Positions 1-8,251 are shown, counted from the first letter of the stretch. The stretch is DNA of 64,000 bases from Azonexus fungiphilus (GCF_003634965.1 NZ_RBXP01000020.1:1-64000), one strand, 5' to 3'. Translations and numbers: made by a program. Notes: a model not told the origin generated them from the sequence alone.

Positions 1-264
1 CGCGTTTCCGGCGAGGAGCGCCATGTCGAACTCGAAGGCATCTTCGTCCAGATCGGCCTCTTGCCGAACACCGACTGGCTGAAGGGCACGCTCGAGCTGT
101 CGAAGTTCGGCGAGATCGTCATCGACGCCAAGGGCCACACCTCGGTGCCCGGCGTCTTCGCCGCCGGCGACTGCACGACGGTGCCCTACAAGCAGATCAT
201 CATCGCCATGGGCGCCGGCGCCACCGCATCGCTCAGTGCCTTCGACCACCTGATCCGCAGCTGA
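1..264 (+). CDS. ahpF: Alkyl hydroperoxide reductase subunit F, C-terminal end (partial)
   Basis: This is the last 87 codons of a gene that begins upstream of the window. AhpF is the FAD- and NADH-dependent disulfide reductase that recharges the peroxiredoxin AhpC in the cytoplasm. The fragment carries the family's C-terminal signatures: [11 protein letters not shown], then [10 protein letters not shown] (the FAD-binding GD motif), then [10 protein letters not shown] and a closing SAFDHLIRS. These match AhpF better than plain thioredoxin reductase, because the VPYKQII stretch is an AhpF hallmark. The N-terminal thioredoxin-like domains and the CxxC centre lie outside the window. A hairpin terminator follows directly. 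Confidence 0.9.
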   Translation, partial: RVSGEERHVELEGIFVQIGLLPNTDWLKGTLELSKFGEIVIDAKGHTSVPGVFAAGDCTTVPYKQIIIAMGAGATASLSAFDHLIRS

Positions 265-291
265 CCGGCGCCGTTACAGATCACCTCTCTT

Positions 292-327
292 CCCCCGTCA
301 TCGCTGCGGCGACGGCGGGGGCTTTTT
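292..327 (+). terminator. Rho-independent terminator after ahpF
   Basis: A GC-rich imperfect hairpin has a CCCCCGTC arm and a GACGGCGGGGG arm. It is followed by CTTTTT, 28 bases after the ahpF stop codon. Confidence 0.7.
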
Positions 328-366
328 CGTCTACCCTGCGTTTTCCCCAACCCGAGTGACCCGACC

Positions 367-834
367 ATGAAATACCTGATTGCCCTGCTGGCCTGCGCCG
401 GCACCCTTTCAGCCCAGGCCCAGACGACCCCGCTGCGTGCCGGTGACGCACTGCCGACGCTGGCCCTGACCGACCAGCACGACAAGCCCGCCTTCGTTCC
501 CGCCGACTTGCGCCAGGTCATCTTCGCCGGCGACAAGGCCGGCTCGGAACTGGTCACCGACTGGCTCGACGCGCAGCCGAAGGACTGGCTGACGCGCAGC
601 AAGCGCGTGTACCTGGCCGACATCCACAAGATGCCCGGCCTGATCACGCGGATGTTCGCGCTGCCCAAGCTGCGCGACAAGGCCTACCCGATCGTGCTCG
701 GCCGCGAGGCCGGCGATCTCGCCGCCTTCCCGCACAAGAAGGACTGCGTGACCTTGCTGCCGGTCGACGGCGGCAAGGTCGGCCAGGCGGCCTTCGCCTG
801 CGATGCGGCGGCGTTGAAGGCGGCGCTGCAATAA
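367..834 (+). CDS. Secreted protein of unknown function, possible thioredoxin-like fold
   Basis: This 155-residue protein has a clear Sec signal peptide (MKYLIALLACAGTLSAQA, likely cleaved near residue 18), so it should be periplasmic. The mature part looks like a small alpha/beta domain resembling peroxiredoxin/YtfJ-type folds: a GDALPTLALTDQ start, a VIFAGDKAG strand-turn and a late cis-Pro-like KAYPIVLG. It has no CxxC motif. Two cysteines remain, in KKDCVTL and FACDAA, and they could form a disulfide. I do not recognise a specific family with confidence. It sits alone between a terminator on its left and the convergent cytochrome operon on its right. Confidence 0.7.
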   Translation: MKYLIALLACAGTLSAQAQTTPLRAGDALPTLALTDQHDKPAFVPADLRQVIFAGDKAGSELVTDWLDAQPKDWLTRSKRVYLADIHKMPGLITRMFALPKLRDKAYPIVLGREAGDLAAFPHKKDCVTLLPVDGGKVGQAAFACDAAALKAALQ

Positions 835-859
835 AAAAAGGGCGGGGATGACCCCGCCC
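833..859 (-). terminator. Rho-independent terminator of the cytochrome operon
   Basis: A perfect stem GGGCGGGG/CCCCGCCC has the loop ATGA. Read on the minus strand, it is followed by a run of seven T, so it ends the minus-strand cytochrome operon. It lies at the stop of the convergent plus-strand gene, where it has no T tract. Confidence 0.8.
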
Positions 860-884
860 CAACGACGCAAGCTGCTTGCCCGCT

Positions 885-1505
885 TCAGGGCTTGTGCTGT
901 GTCCCGTCGACTTCCTCCCAGCCGGTGATCATCGCCTTGATGTGGGCGAAGACGGTGTGGCCGGTGGTCGTCAGGTAGACGTGGATGAAGAAGAAGGCGG
1001 TGATCAGGAAGGCGCCCAGCGTATGGGCGACGGCGACCCATTCGAGGTTGAGGTAGGCGTCGATGCCGAGGCGCTGCCAGTCGCCGTAGAACAGGTAGAA
1101 CAGCCCGGAGACCCAGATCAGCGGCGAGATCACCGCGAGCAGCGCGAGGTAGGCCAGGCGCTGGAGCGGGTTGTGTTTCTGCACGACGGTCTTGCGGAAG
1201 GGATGCGGCGCGTCGCGGAAGATGCCGATCAGGTAGTAATTGACCATCGCCAGCACGTTCTTCAGCGACGGGATGTACTGCCGCCATTCGCCGGTGGTGA
1301 ACTGCCAGAAGATGGTGAATGCCCACAGCGTCAGCAAGGTCCAGGCGGCCAGCGTGTGCAGCCGGACCGCGCTCTCGAAGCCGAGCAGCGTGTAGCTGCC
1401 ATGGACCTCGAAGCCGGTGATCATCATGCCGATGATCAGCAGGGCTTGCGACCAGTGCCAGAAGCGCTCGTAGCGCTTGTAGATGTAGATGCGTTCGGCG
1501 CTCAT
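885..1505 (-). CDS. Membrane cytochrome b (b561-type) partner of the octaheme cytochrome
   Basis: This 206-residue integral membrane protein has four predicted helices, near residues 18-35, 47-68, 112-137 and 157-182. Histidines in or next to them (RFWHWSQ, RLHTLAAW, VAHTLGAF, FFIHVYL) suit two b hemes, as in the cytochrome b561/Ni-Fe hydrogenase b subunit family. Its probable role is to oxidise quinol and hand electrons to the periplasmic octaheme protein encoded just upstream. The start is the ATG that overlaps the octaheme stop codon (ATGA), which implies translational coupling. It is the last gene of a two-gene operon and is followed by a strong terminator. Confidence 0.85.
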   Translation of the reverse strand: MSAERIYIYKRYERFWHWSQALLIIGMMITGFEVHGSYTLLGFESAVRLHTLAAWTLLTLWAFTIFWQFTTGEWRQYIPSLKNVLAMVNYYLIGIFRDAPHPFRKTVVQKHNPLQRLAYLALLAVISPLIWVSGLFYLFYGDWQRLGIDAYLNLEWVAVAHTLGAFLITAFFFIHVYLTTTGHTVFAHIKAMITGWEEVDGTQHKP

Positions 1506-3136
1506 TGTGCGTTCTCCTTGCGACGGGTGAGGATGCGGACCAGGCCGTGCACCAGCCCGCCGCCGATGGCGCCGGCGATGGCCAGGCTGCCGAAGAGGTC
1601 GACCCAGGCGTTGCGGTCGCGGCCGGGCAGGTAGAGATCGGTGATCACGGCCAGTCGGCCGTCGTTGCCGCGCGTGTGGCATTCGGCGCAGGGCACGGCC
1701 TTTTCCTTGGGCGCGACCATGTGGGTGATGAACCAGTTCATCCGCGTCTCGATGAAATCGAACTTGCCGCTGTAGGGCAGGCCGGCGTAATCCATCCCGG
1801 CCTGGATCGACTTGGCGAAGTCGTAGTTCTTCCACAGCGCGGTGTCGTCGTCGCCGAACACGTGGTTGACCACCAGCGTGTCGTTGACCGGATCGTAGGC
1901 CTGCTTGCCGCGCATCACCTTGAACGGCCAGATGCGGGCGTTCGGGTCGGCGGCCGAGCCGTCGACGCGGTTGAGCTCGAGCACGCCGTCGGCGGCACGG
2001 TGGCCGGCCAGCTTGTCGGTGATCGTCACCTGGCTGACGCTGCCGTTGTACCACTTGTATTCCGGGCGGACGTTCTCGCCGTAGGCGAAGTCGCCCTTGG
2101 CCGCGGAATACTTGAGGTGGCCGTGCTCGTCCTTGACGAACAGCGGCTTGCCGTCGGCGTCGCGCTTGCCGGCCGTCGACCAGTCCCAGCGCATCTTGGT
2201 GGCAACCCCGCCGCGCGCGAATTCGGGGATGTGGCAGGTCTGGCAGGCAACCTTGCCGGCGTGGTGGTTGATCTTGGCTTGCCGGTGCGGTGTCAGGCCG
2301 TGGCAGGACTCGCAGGTGGCGCGGTTGTGGTCGTCCTTGGGCAGGTCGAGGCCGTGCGTGTCCCGGGCGGTGACCGCGTAGCGGCTGCCCGACGGCTGGT
2401 GGGCGTTGAAGGTGTGGCAGTCGGCGCAGACCATGTTGGCGCCGTCCCTGGCCATGTGCACGTCGACGTCGCGCGGCGGGTTCTTCAGCGACGAATCGAG
2501 GTCGCCGTGCTTGACCGCATCGCCGCCGCCGCCGTTGAAGTGGCAGTTGCCGCAGTTGTCGCGGCCGGGACGGCCGACGTGCTGGGCGATCCGGGTCAGG
2601 TCCGGGGCCTTGAACAGCTTCTTGCCCGGCGGGCCTTCCATCGGTTCGAATTCGCGGTCGGCGTAGAGCGGGTGGCCGGCGTCGGTGCTGAACTTGCGGT
2701 AGCTGCCGGTGTTGTCGTGGCAGGCCAGGCAGTCCACGTTGTCCTGATCGGCGAAGTCGAAGCTCTTGTCGTGCCAGCCGTAGCCGGCGTGACAGCTGGT
2801 GCAGCGGGCTTCGTTGGAGAGCGGCGAGCCGCAGAAATTGTTGGCCGCCCATTTCTTGCCGAGCAGCTTGCCGTCCGTCTTGCTCGGGGCTTCCCAGGTC
2901 CAGTGCACGCTCTTCATCACCTGGTGCCCGGCCATGTTGTGGCAGGAGAGGCAGGCCTTGGTCACTTCCGGACCGGTCTTGAACGGGCCTTTCAGTGCTT
3001 CAAGCTGGCTGTGGTCGGTGGTCGAGTGCGATGCGGCCTTGGCGGCGAGGGCAGGGGGCGGGGCATCGGCCGCGCTGGCAATGGCAACGCAGAAGGACAG
3101 GCAGAGGCCGGCGAACAGGGGCACATGAGCTTGCAT
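1502..3136 (-). CDS. Octaheme c-type cytochrome, tetrathionate reductase (Otr) family
   Basis: The 544-residue protein has eight CxxCH heme-binding motifs, near residues 62, 112, 136, 195, 237, 275, 298 and 483. A signal peptide (MQAHVPLFAGLCLSFCVAIASA) opens it. A C-terminal hydrophobic segment (SLAIAGAIGGGLVHGLV) and a basic tail probably anchor it to the membrane. Heme number, length and the FCGSPLSNEARCTSCH region resemble the Shewanella octaheme tetrathionate reductase family, whose purified member reduces tetrathionate, nitrite and hydroxylamine. The physiological substrate here cannot be read from sequence. I chose the ATG at 3136 because GGAG precedes it at good spacing and the signal peptide begins there; an upstream in-frame extension has no such site. 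Confidence 0.88.
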   Translation of the reverse strand: MQAHVPLFAGLCLSFCVAIASAADAPPPALAAKAASHSTTDHSQLEALKGPFKTGPEVTKACLSCHNMAGHQVMKSVHWTWEAPSKTDGKLLGKKWAANNFCGSPLSNEARCTSCHAGYGWHDKSFDFADQDNVDCLACHDNTGSYRKFSTDAGHPLYADREFEPMEGPPGKKLFKAPDLTRIAQHVGRPGRDNCGNCHFNGGGGDAVKHGDLDSSLKNPPRDVDVHMARDGANMVCADCHTFNAHQPSGSRYAVTARDTHGLDLPKDDHNRATCESCHGLTPHRQAKINHHAGKVACQTCHIPEFARGGVATKMRWDWSTAGKRDADGKPLFVKDEHGHLKYSAAKGDFAYGENVRPEYKWYNGSVSQVTITDKLAGHRAADGVLELNRVDGSAADPNARIWPFKVMRGKQAYDPVNDTLVVNHVFGDDDTALWKNYDFAKSIQAGMDYAGLPYSGKFDFIETRMNWFITHMVAPKEKAVPCAECHTRGNDGRLAVITDLYLPGRDRNAWVDLFGSLAIAGAIGGGLVHGLVRILTRRKENAQ

Positions 3137-3216
3137 GTGGTCTCCAGGATTTTCTTGGCGCGGGGGCCGGCCTCCCCAAGCCGGATGATCCCGCAAGCGC
3201 AGGCTTGCCAGGCGGC

Positions 3217-3244
3217 ATTATAAGGATGTGCTGATATTTGGCAA
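3217..3244 (-). promoter_or_regulatory. Sigma-70-like promoter of the octaheme cytochrome operon
   Basis: On the minus strand TTGCCA and TATAAT are separated by 16 bases, about 80 bases before the octaheme start codon. A copy of the recurring CGGTCGACCG palindrome lies about 25-30 bases upstream of the -35 box, where an activator or repressor could bind. Confidence 0.6.
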
Positions 3245-3268
3245 CCGGTAGCCCGGAATTTGGCGAAA

Positions 3269-3285
3269 TTTGACGGTCGACCGTG
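3269..3285. repeat. Copy of the CGGTCGACCG palindrome family (one arm degenerate)
   Basis: The sequence TTTGACGGTCGACCGTG keeps the left arm and core of the 20 bp palindrome seen perfectly at 41764 and 62039; the right arm ends in GCG instead of CAAA. It is intergenic, between the divergent octaheme operon and the DUF3567 gene. Confidence 0.7.
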
Positions 3286-3353
3286 CGCGGGCTTGAAAAA
3301 CCGGCCGGGCGGCCGTAAATGAAGTCGTGACAGCAGAAACAAGGAGCCTCGTC

Positions 3354-3587
3354 ATGAACCTCGTGTACAACAGCGAACATTTCACCGTCGTCGCCTACCC
3401 GGCCTGGCAGGGTTTCGAACTGGTCGACAAGGAAAACGGGCGCATGCTCTTCCTGCACGGCGCCGAGGCGTCGTGCTTCCGCGCCGCGATCGACGGCATT
3501 CCGGAAGCGACGCGCGACGTCGAGACCATCGACGCCTTCCTCGACGACTACTGCGCCGGCACGGCACAGCCGATCGTCCTGCACTGA
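3354..3587 (+). CDS. DUF3567-type small protein
   Basis: A 77-residue soluble protein beginning MNLVYNSEHFTVVAYP and ending PIVLH. The NLVYNS start, the GFELVDK...LFLHGAEA centre and the P-VVLH-like end match the betaproteobacterial DUF3567 family as I remember it. No function is known. I chose the ATG at 3354 because AAGGAG lies 7 bases before it; the open frame begins 27 bases earlier without a ribosome site. It is divergent from the octaheme operon, about 220 bases away, and is followed by another small conserved gene. Confidence 0.75.
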   Translation: MNLVYNSEHFTVVAYPAWQGFELVDKENGRMLFLHGAEASCFRAAIDGIPEATRDVETIDAFLDDYCAGTAQPIVLH

Positions 3588-3633
3588 CGTGCTAGAATCG
3601 CGGCCATCGCAAATCAGTCCGAGGTTCGAGAAA

Positions 3634-3843
3634 ATGGGTGTCGTCGATAGTGGTTACGTCTCCGATCACACGCGCTGGATCAACGAGCAACTGGCACAGA
3701 ACCCGCAGTGGGTCGAGGACCAGAAGGCCGGCCGCGCACTGTGGTGGGACAAGAAGCAGGAAGTCGAGACGAGCGCGCGCAACGCCGAGTCGAAGGTGGC
3801 CCAGAAGCCTTATCCCTACGACGTCAATTTCTTCGGCGAATAA
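3634..3843 (+). CDS. DUF3460-type small protein
   Basis: A 69-residue protein with SDHTRWINEQLAQNPQWVEDQKAGRALWWDKK. The SDHT-x-x-I start and the RALWWDKK block are what I recall of the betaproteobacterial DUF3460 family, function unknown. The upstream spacer holds TAGAAT at 3593-3598, a plausible -10 box, so it may have its own promoter. The start at 3634 gives the short N-terminus usual for the family. A strong bidirectional terminator follows. Confidence 0.75.
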   Translation: MGVVDSGYVSDHTRWINEQLAQNPQWVEDQKAGRALWWDKKQEVETSARNAESKVAQKPYPYDVNFFGE

Positions 3844-3857
3844 ATCCCGCCGGACGT

Positions 3858-3889
3858 AAAAAAGCCGAGGTCGCTGCCTCGGCTTTTTT
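3858..3889. terminator. Bidirectional rho-independent terminator
   Basis: AAAAAAGCCGAGG and CCTCGGCTTTTTT form a perfect 13 bp inverted repeat around TCGCTG. It has T runs on both strands and serves both the DUF3460 gene and the convergent pat gene. Confidence 0.9.
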
Positions 3890-3908
3890 GTGCCCGGTGA
3901 ACCGGAGA

Positions 3909-6605
3909 TCAGCCGGTCAGCGGCTTGACCACGCGCTTGACGGCGGTGTCGTCGGGGTGCGGGTGGATGGTGAAGCCGAGGCTGGTCATCAGGCGGAACA
4001 TCTTGCTGTTGGTCGACAGCACATCGCCGACGACGGCGCGGTAGCCCTTCAGGCGGGCGCAGTCGATCAGCGCCGTCATCAGCTTGCGGCCGACGCCGCA
4101 CTTCTGCCATTCGTCGCCGACGGCGAGCGCGAACTCGACCGATTCGCCGTCCGGGTTGAGCACGTAGCGGGCGACGCCAAGCTGCGATTCCTTGCCCGTG
4201 GCTTCGTCGATCGAGGTCGCCACCAGCGCCATCTCGCGGTCGTAGTCGATCTGCGTGAAGCGCACCAGCATCGTCTGGGTCAGTTCGCGCAGCGTGTCCA
4301 TGAAGCGGTAGTAACGCGATTCGTCGGACATGTTCTTGACGAAATCCTGCGTCATCTCGGCATCTTCCGGACGGATCGGGCGGATGGTGACGATCTTGCC
4401 GTCGTTCATCGTCCATTCCTGGATCAGGTGCACCGGATAGGGGTAAATCGCCATGTGCGCGTAGCGGTCGCCGCTGCTGTTGGCCGCGTGGTCGATGACG
4501 ATGCGCGCGTCGGCGGCGATGGCGCCGTGCTCGTCGACGATCAGCGGGTTGAGGTCCATCTCGATGATCCACGGCAGTTCGCAGACCATTTCCGAGATGC
4601 AGAGCAGGACTTCCTTGAGCGCCTCGCGGTTGACCGGCGGCATGTTGTGGAACTGGTCGAGGATCTTCGAGGTGCGCGTCGAATCGATCAGGTCCTTGGC
4701 CAGGAACTTGTTCAGCGGCGGCAATGCGACCGAGCGGTCGCTGAAGATCTCGTTGTCGAAACCGCCGGCGCCGAAAGTGATGACCGGTCCGAAGATCGGG
4801 TCGCGCAGCACGCCGATCATGATTTCACGGCCGTTCGGACGCGACAGGAAGGGCTCGATCGAGACGCCGTTGATGCGCGCCTCGGGATGGCGCTTCTGCA
4901 CGGTGTCGATGATGTCGTGGTAGGCGTTGCGGACCGCCGGCGCATTCTGGATGTTGAGGCGGACGCCGCCGGCGTCGGTCTTGTGCGGCAGTTCCGGCGA
5001 ATCGACCTTCATCGCCACCGGGAAACCGATCTGCTCGGCGAGCAGCAGGGCCTCGGTGGCGGTGCGGGCGACCATGGTCTGGGCGACCGGCACCTTGAAG
5101 GCGCGCAGGATCGCCTTCGATTCCATTTCCGAGAGCACCTTGCGCCGCTCGGCGAGCAGCGCCTCGATCAGCATCTTGGCGCCCTCTGCCTCGGGCCGGC
5201 CGTGCTGGCGGGTCGGTTCCGGCGTCTGCAGGAGCAGCTTCTGGTTGCGGTAGTACTTGGAAATGTGGTGGAACAGCTCGATCGCGGTTTCCGGCATGCG
5301 GAAGGCGGGGATGCCGGCATCCTCGAGCAGCTTGCGGGCGGCGGCGACCTGGGCTTCGCCCATCCAGCAGCAGATGATGCGGCGGTTGAGCTTGTCCGAG
5401 ATCGAGATGATCGCCTCGGCGACTCCCATCGGGTCGGTCATCGCCTGCGGCGAGAGCATGACCAGCGTGGTATCGACATTCGGGTCCTGCGAGATCGACA
5501 GCAGCGCGTCGCGGTAGCGCTCCGGTGTCGCGTCGCCACCGATGTCGATCGGGTTGCTGTGCGACCAGCTGGACGGCAGCACCTTGTTCAGGTTGCCGAC
5601 CGTCTCGGCCGCCAGCTCGGCGAGCGGGATGCCGAGGTCGCCGGCGCGGTCGGCCGCCATCGCGCCCGGGCCGCCACCGTTGGTGATGATCGCCAGGCGG
5701 TCGCCTTGCGGGCGGAACTTGGACGCCAGCGCCTTGGCGGCGTAGAACAGCTGACCGACGTTCTTGACGCGGACGACGCCGGCACGGCGCACGGCGGCAT
5801 CGAAGACGGTGTCGGAGACGGCGGCCATGCCCGAGTGCACGCGCGCGGCGTGCGAGCCGGCCTCGTGGCGGCCGGCCTTGAGCAGGATGATCGGCTTGAT
5901 CCGCGCCGCCGAACGCAGCGCGCTCATGAAGCGGCGGGCGTGGCGGATGCCTTCGACGTACATCAGGATGTAGTGGGTGCGGCTGTCGTAGATCAGGTAG
6001 TCGAGGATCTCGCCGAAATCGACGTCGGCGGTCATGCCCAGCGAGATCACCGAGGAGAAGCCGACCTGGTTGGCCGTCGCCCAGTCGAGCACGGCCGAGC
6101 ACATGGCGCCCGATTGCGAGACCAGGGCGAGGTTGCCGGGGGCGGCGGAGGTCTTGGTGAAGGTGGCGTTGAGGCCGAGTTCGGGGCGGATGATGCCGAG
6201 GCAGTTGGGGCCGAGCACGCGGACGTTGTAGGAGCGCGCGATTTCCATCGCCTTGCGCTCGAGCGCGGCACCGACATGACCGGCTTCGGAGAAGCCGGAG
6301 GCGATGACGATGACGTTGCGCACGCCGCTGCGGCCGCATTGCTCGATCAGTTGCGGCACCGTCTGCGGCCGGGTGGCGATCACCGCCATCTCGACGCGGG
6401 CGCCGATTTCCTCGATCGACTTGTAGGCCGGCTGGCCCTGGATCGTCTCGTGCTTCGGGTTGATCGCGTAGAGGCGACCCTTGTAGCCGGAGCCGAGGAT
6501 GTTCTTGAAGATGATGTTGCCGACGGAGTTCTCGCGGTCGGAGGCGCCGATCACGGCAACCGATTTCGGCTCGAAGAGCGCGGTGAGATAGTGCTGTTCC
6601 AACAT
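3909..6605 (-). CDS. Pat-type protein: acyl-CoA synthetase (NDP-forming)-like region fused to a GNAT acetyltransferase
   Basis: This 898-residue protein has the layout of bacterial lysine acetyltransferase Pat/PatZ. The N-terminal CoA-binding Rossmann domain carries SVAVIGASDRENSVGN. It is followed by a succinyl-CoA-ligase-like flavodoxin region (GPNCLGII, ALVSQSGAM, TNGGGPGAMAADRA) and an ATP-grasp domain (FPVAMKVDSPELPHKTDAGGV, FGAGG). A C-terminal GNAT domain from about residue 720 holds the acetyl-CoA loop QKCGVGRKLM. In Salmonella and E. coli such proteins acetylate and inactivate acetyl-CoA synthetase and other targets. The ligase half is normally catalytically dead and senses acetyl-CoA. 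It is transcribed alone, between a terminator and a 100-base gap. Confidence 0.88.
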   Translation of the reverse strand: MLEQHYLTALFEPKSVAVIGASDRENSVGNIIFKNILGSGYKGRLYAINPKHETIQGQPAYKSIEEIGARVEMAVIATRPQTVPQLIEQCGRSGVRNVIVIASGFSEAGHVGAALERKAMEIARSYNVRVLGPNCLGIIRPELGLNATFTKTSAAPGNLALVSQSGAMCSAVLDWATANQVGFSSVISLGMTADVDFGEILDYLIYDSRTHYILMYVEGIRHARRFMSALRSAARIKPIILLKAGRHEAGSHAARVHSGMAAVSDTVFDAAVRRAGVVRVKNVGQLFYAAKALASKFRPQGDRLAIITNGGGPGAMAADRAGDLGIPLAELAAETVGNLNKVLPSSWSHSNPIDIGGDATPERYRDALLSISQDPNVDTTLVMLSPQAMTDPMGVAEAIISISDKLNRRIICCWMGEAQVAAARKLLEDAGIPAFRMPETAIELFHHISKYYRNQKLLLQTPEPTRQHGRPEAEGAKMLIEALLAERRKVLSEMESKAILRAFKVPVAQTMVARTATEALLLAEQIGFPVAMKVDSPELPHKTDAGGVRLNIQNAPAVRNAYHDIIDTVQKRHPEARINGVSIEPFLSRPNGREIMIGVLRDPIFGPVITFGAGGFDNEIFSDRSVALPPLNKFLAKDLIDSTRTSKILDQFHNMPPVNREALKEVLLCISEMVCELPWIIEMDLNPLIVDEHGAIAADARIVIDHAANSSGDRYAHMAIYPYPVHLIQEWTMNDGKIVTIRPIRPEDAEMTQDFVKNMSDESRYYRFMDTLRELTQTMLVRFTQIDYDREMALVATSIDEATGKESQLGVARYVLNPDGESVEFALAVGDEWQKCGVGRKLMTALIDCARLKGYRAVVGDVLSTNSKMFRLMTSLGFTIHPHPDDTAVKRVVKPLTG

Positions 6606-6707
6606 GGCGTTTCCCGCTTTAAGGCGATTGTTTTATCTGGATCATCCGGTGCGCGATTCTCCCACAGTCATGCCGGCAATACCATGCGGCGACCATGGGG
6701 AATACCC

Positions 6708-7115
6708 TCAGCCGGCCAGTGCGCAGTTCAGGACGAAGGATTGCGACAGGGCCCGATGCACCGGGCACTTGTTGGCGATCTCGAGCAGGCGCTGGCGCTG
6801 TTCCGGGCTCAGCTCGCCGTCGAGCGTGATCCGGCGCTCGATGCAGTCGCGGCTGACGCCGTCGATGTCGACCTTGTGGTGCGCGAGTTCGACCGAGACC
6901 CGGCGCAGCGGCAATTCCTTGCGCTCGGCGTACATCCGCAGCGTCATCGAGGTGCATGCGCCGAGGCCGGCCATCAGGTAGTCGAAAGGTGCCGGGCCGG
7001 CATCACCGCCGCCCATGCTTGCCGGCTCGTCGGCGAGCAGCCGGTGCTGGCCGGCGACGACGTCCTGCTGGTATCTTCCCTGTCCGTTTTCGCTGACTAC
7101 GACGGTTCCCGACAT
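6708..7115 (-). CDS. OsmC/Ohr family protein
   Basis: A 135-residue OsmC-fold protein. It contains PFDYLMAGLGACTSMTLRMYAERK and ANKCPVHRAL, which supply the two reactive cysteines used by this family to reduce organic hydroperoxides. It resembles the YhfA/OsmC-like subgroup rather than Ohr. I chose the ATG at 7115 because GAGGAGG sits 6 bases upstream. That ATG shares the tetranucleotide CATG with the start codon of the divergent methyltransferase gene, so the two genes have no intergenic space. Confidence 0.85.
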   Translation of the reverse strand: MSGTVVVSENGQGRYQQDVVAGQHRLLADEPASMGGGDAGPAPFDYLMAGLGACTSMTLRMYAERKELPLRRVSVELAHHKVDIDGVSRDCIERRITLDGELSPEQRQRLLEIANKCPVHRALSQSFVLNCALAG

Positions 7116-7656
7116 GTCTTCCTCCTCGAATGATAGCCACGGCATCATACGCCCATCGCGCTGGGTCGAACATTACAGCGCCCTGTTGCCGGATTTCGCG
7201 CCGGTGCTCGACCTGGCCTGCGGCGGCGGGCGCCACGCGCGCCTGCTGGCGGCGCAAAATCGCCGGATTTTTGCGGTCGACCGTGATCTTTCGGCAATTT
7301 CCGCGCTCGACGGCCTGCCTGGCGTCGAAACCGCCTGTCTCGACCTCGAAGCCGGCGACTGGCCGCTGGCTGGGCGCCGTTTCGCCGGCATCGTCGTCAC
7401 CAATTACCTGTGGCGGCCGCGGCTGCCCGACCTGCTGGCGACACTGGCGCCCGGCGGCGTGCTGATCTACGAGACCTTCATGGACGGCAACGCGGCCTAC
7501 GGCAAGCCGTCGAATCCCGAGTTCCTGCTCCGCCCGGGCGAACTGCGCGCCGTCGCGACGGCGGCCGGGCTCGAGGAAATCGCCTGCTTCGAGGGTTATG
7601 CCGGCGAGCCGAAACCCTGCGTGCGCCAGGCCATCGTCGCCCGCCGGCCTACCTGA
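7114..7656 (+). CDS. SAM-dependent methyltransferase, class I
   Basis: A 180-residue protein with motif I VLDLACGGGRHARLLA, an acidic post-I residue (FAVDRD) and VVTNYLWRP/LAPGGVLIYETF in the later strands. This is a short TehB/UbiE-like Rossmann methyltransferase with unknown substrate. The ATG at 7114 interlocks with the osmC ATG; no later ATG or GTG suits the domain, so this start is favoured although no strong ribosome site precedes it. The codons GCGGTCGACCGT at 7272-7283 contain a copy of the recurring palindrome core. Its stop overlaps that of the convergent tesA gene by 8 bases. Confidence 0.8.
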   Translation: MSSSSNDSHGIIRPSRWVEHYSALLPDFAPVLDLACGGGRHARLLAAQNRRIFAVDRDLSAISALDGLPGVETACLDLEAGDWPLAGRRFAGIVVTNYLWRPRLPDLLATLAPGGVLIYETFMDGNAAYGKPSNPEFLLRPGELRAVATAAGLEEIACFEGYAGEPKPCVRQAIVARRPT

Positions 7657-8251
7657 GCAGTGGCCGCAGCGCCGGCCAGAGATGGTCGAGCAACAGCGGC
7701 TGAGCCTCGGCGGTCGGGTGCAGGCGGTCGGCCTGGAACAGTTCCGGGCGGGTCGCCACCGGTTCGAGCAGGAACGGCAGGTAGGCGGTTTTTTCCGCCT
7801 TGGCGACCTCGCCGAAGCGCTGGAAGAACTGCTCGGCGTACGGTCCGTAGTTCGGCGGCAGGCGCATGCCGGCGACCAGCACGCGGGCGCCGGCCTTCCT
7901 GGCGGCGGCGATCATCGCCGCCAGGTTGTTTTCCATCTGCTGCAAGGGCAGGCCGCGCAGGCCGTCGTTGGCGCCCAGCGCCAGAACCACCACCGCCGGC
8001 TGGTGTTCCTTGAGCGCGGCGGCAAAGCGGGAACGGCCGCCGGCGCTGGTTTCGCCGGAGATCGACAGGTTGGCAACGCTATAATCGAGGCGCAATTCGC
8101 GCAGACGCTCCTGCATGAGCGACGGCCAGGCCTGCTGCGGCCGGATGCCGTAGCCGGCGGAGAGCGAGTCGCCCATGACCAGGATGGTCCTGGCGGCGAA
8201 GGCCGACGGGGCGACAACAAGCAGCGACAACAGGAACAGGATGGTACGCAT
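7649..8251 (-). CDS. tesA: Periplasmic esterase/lysophospholipase TesA (GDSL/SGNH hydrolase)
   Basis: A 200-residue secreted hydrolase. The signal peptide MRTILFLLSLLVVAPSAFA is followed by VMGDSLSAGYG (block I with the catalytic Ser), the block III GANDGLRG and DRLHPTAEAQ with the catalytic Asp and His. These are the four SGNH landmarks of TesA/ApeA, which cleaves acyl esters and thioesters in the periplasm. The start at 8251 places the signal peptide at the N-terminus, but I see no strong ribosome site before it. Its ATG interlocks with that of the divergent ABC ATPase gene in one CATG. The tesA/ybbA divergent pairing is known from enterobacteria. Confidence 0.9.
   Translation of the reverse strand: MRTILFLLSLLVVAPSAFAARTILVMGDSLSAGYGIRPQQAWPSLMQERLRELRLDYSVANLSISGETSAGGRSRFAAALKEHQPAVVVLALGANDGLRGLPLQQMENNLAAMIAAARKAGARVLVAGMRLPPNYGPYAEQFFQRFGEVAKAEKTAYLPFLLEPVATRPELFQADRLHPTAEAQPLLLDHLWPALRPLLR

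Noticed and set aside
885-2852. An apparent 655-residue protein ending in cytochrome b
   Set aside because: The N-terminal two-thirds is a shifted frame of the octaheme gene; the cytochrome b begins at the ATG overlapping the octaheme stop.
3708-7133. A 1141-codon open frame on the plus strand
   Set aside because: It is antisense to the pat and osmC genes and has no recognisable domain; high GC keeps stop codons rare on the opposite strand.
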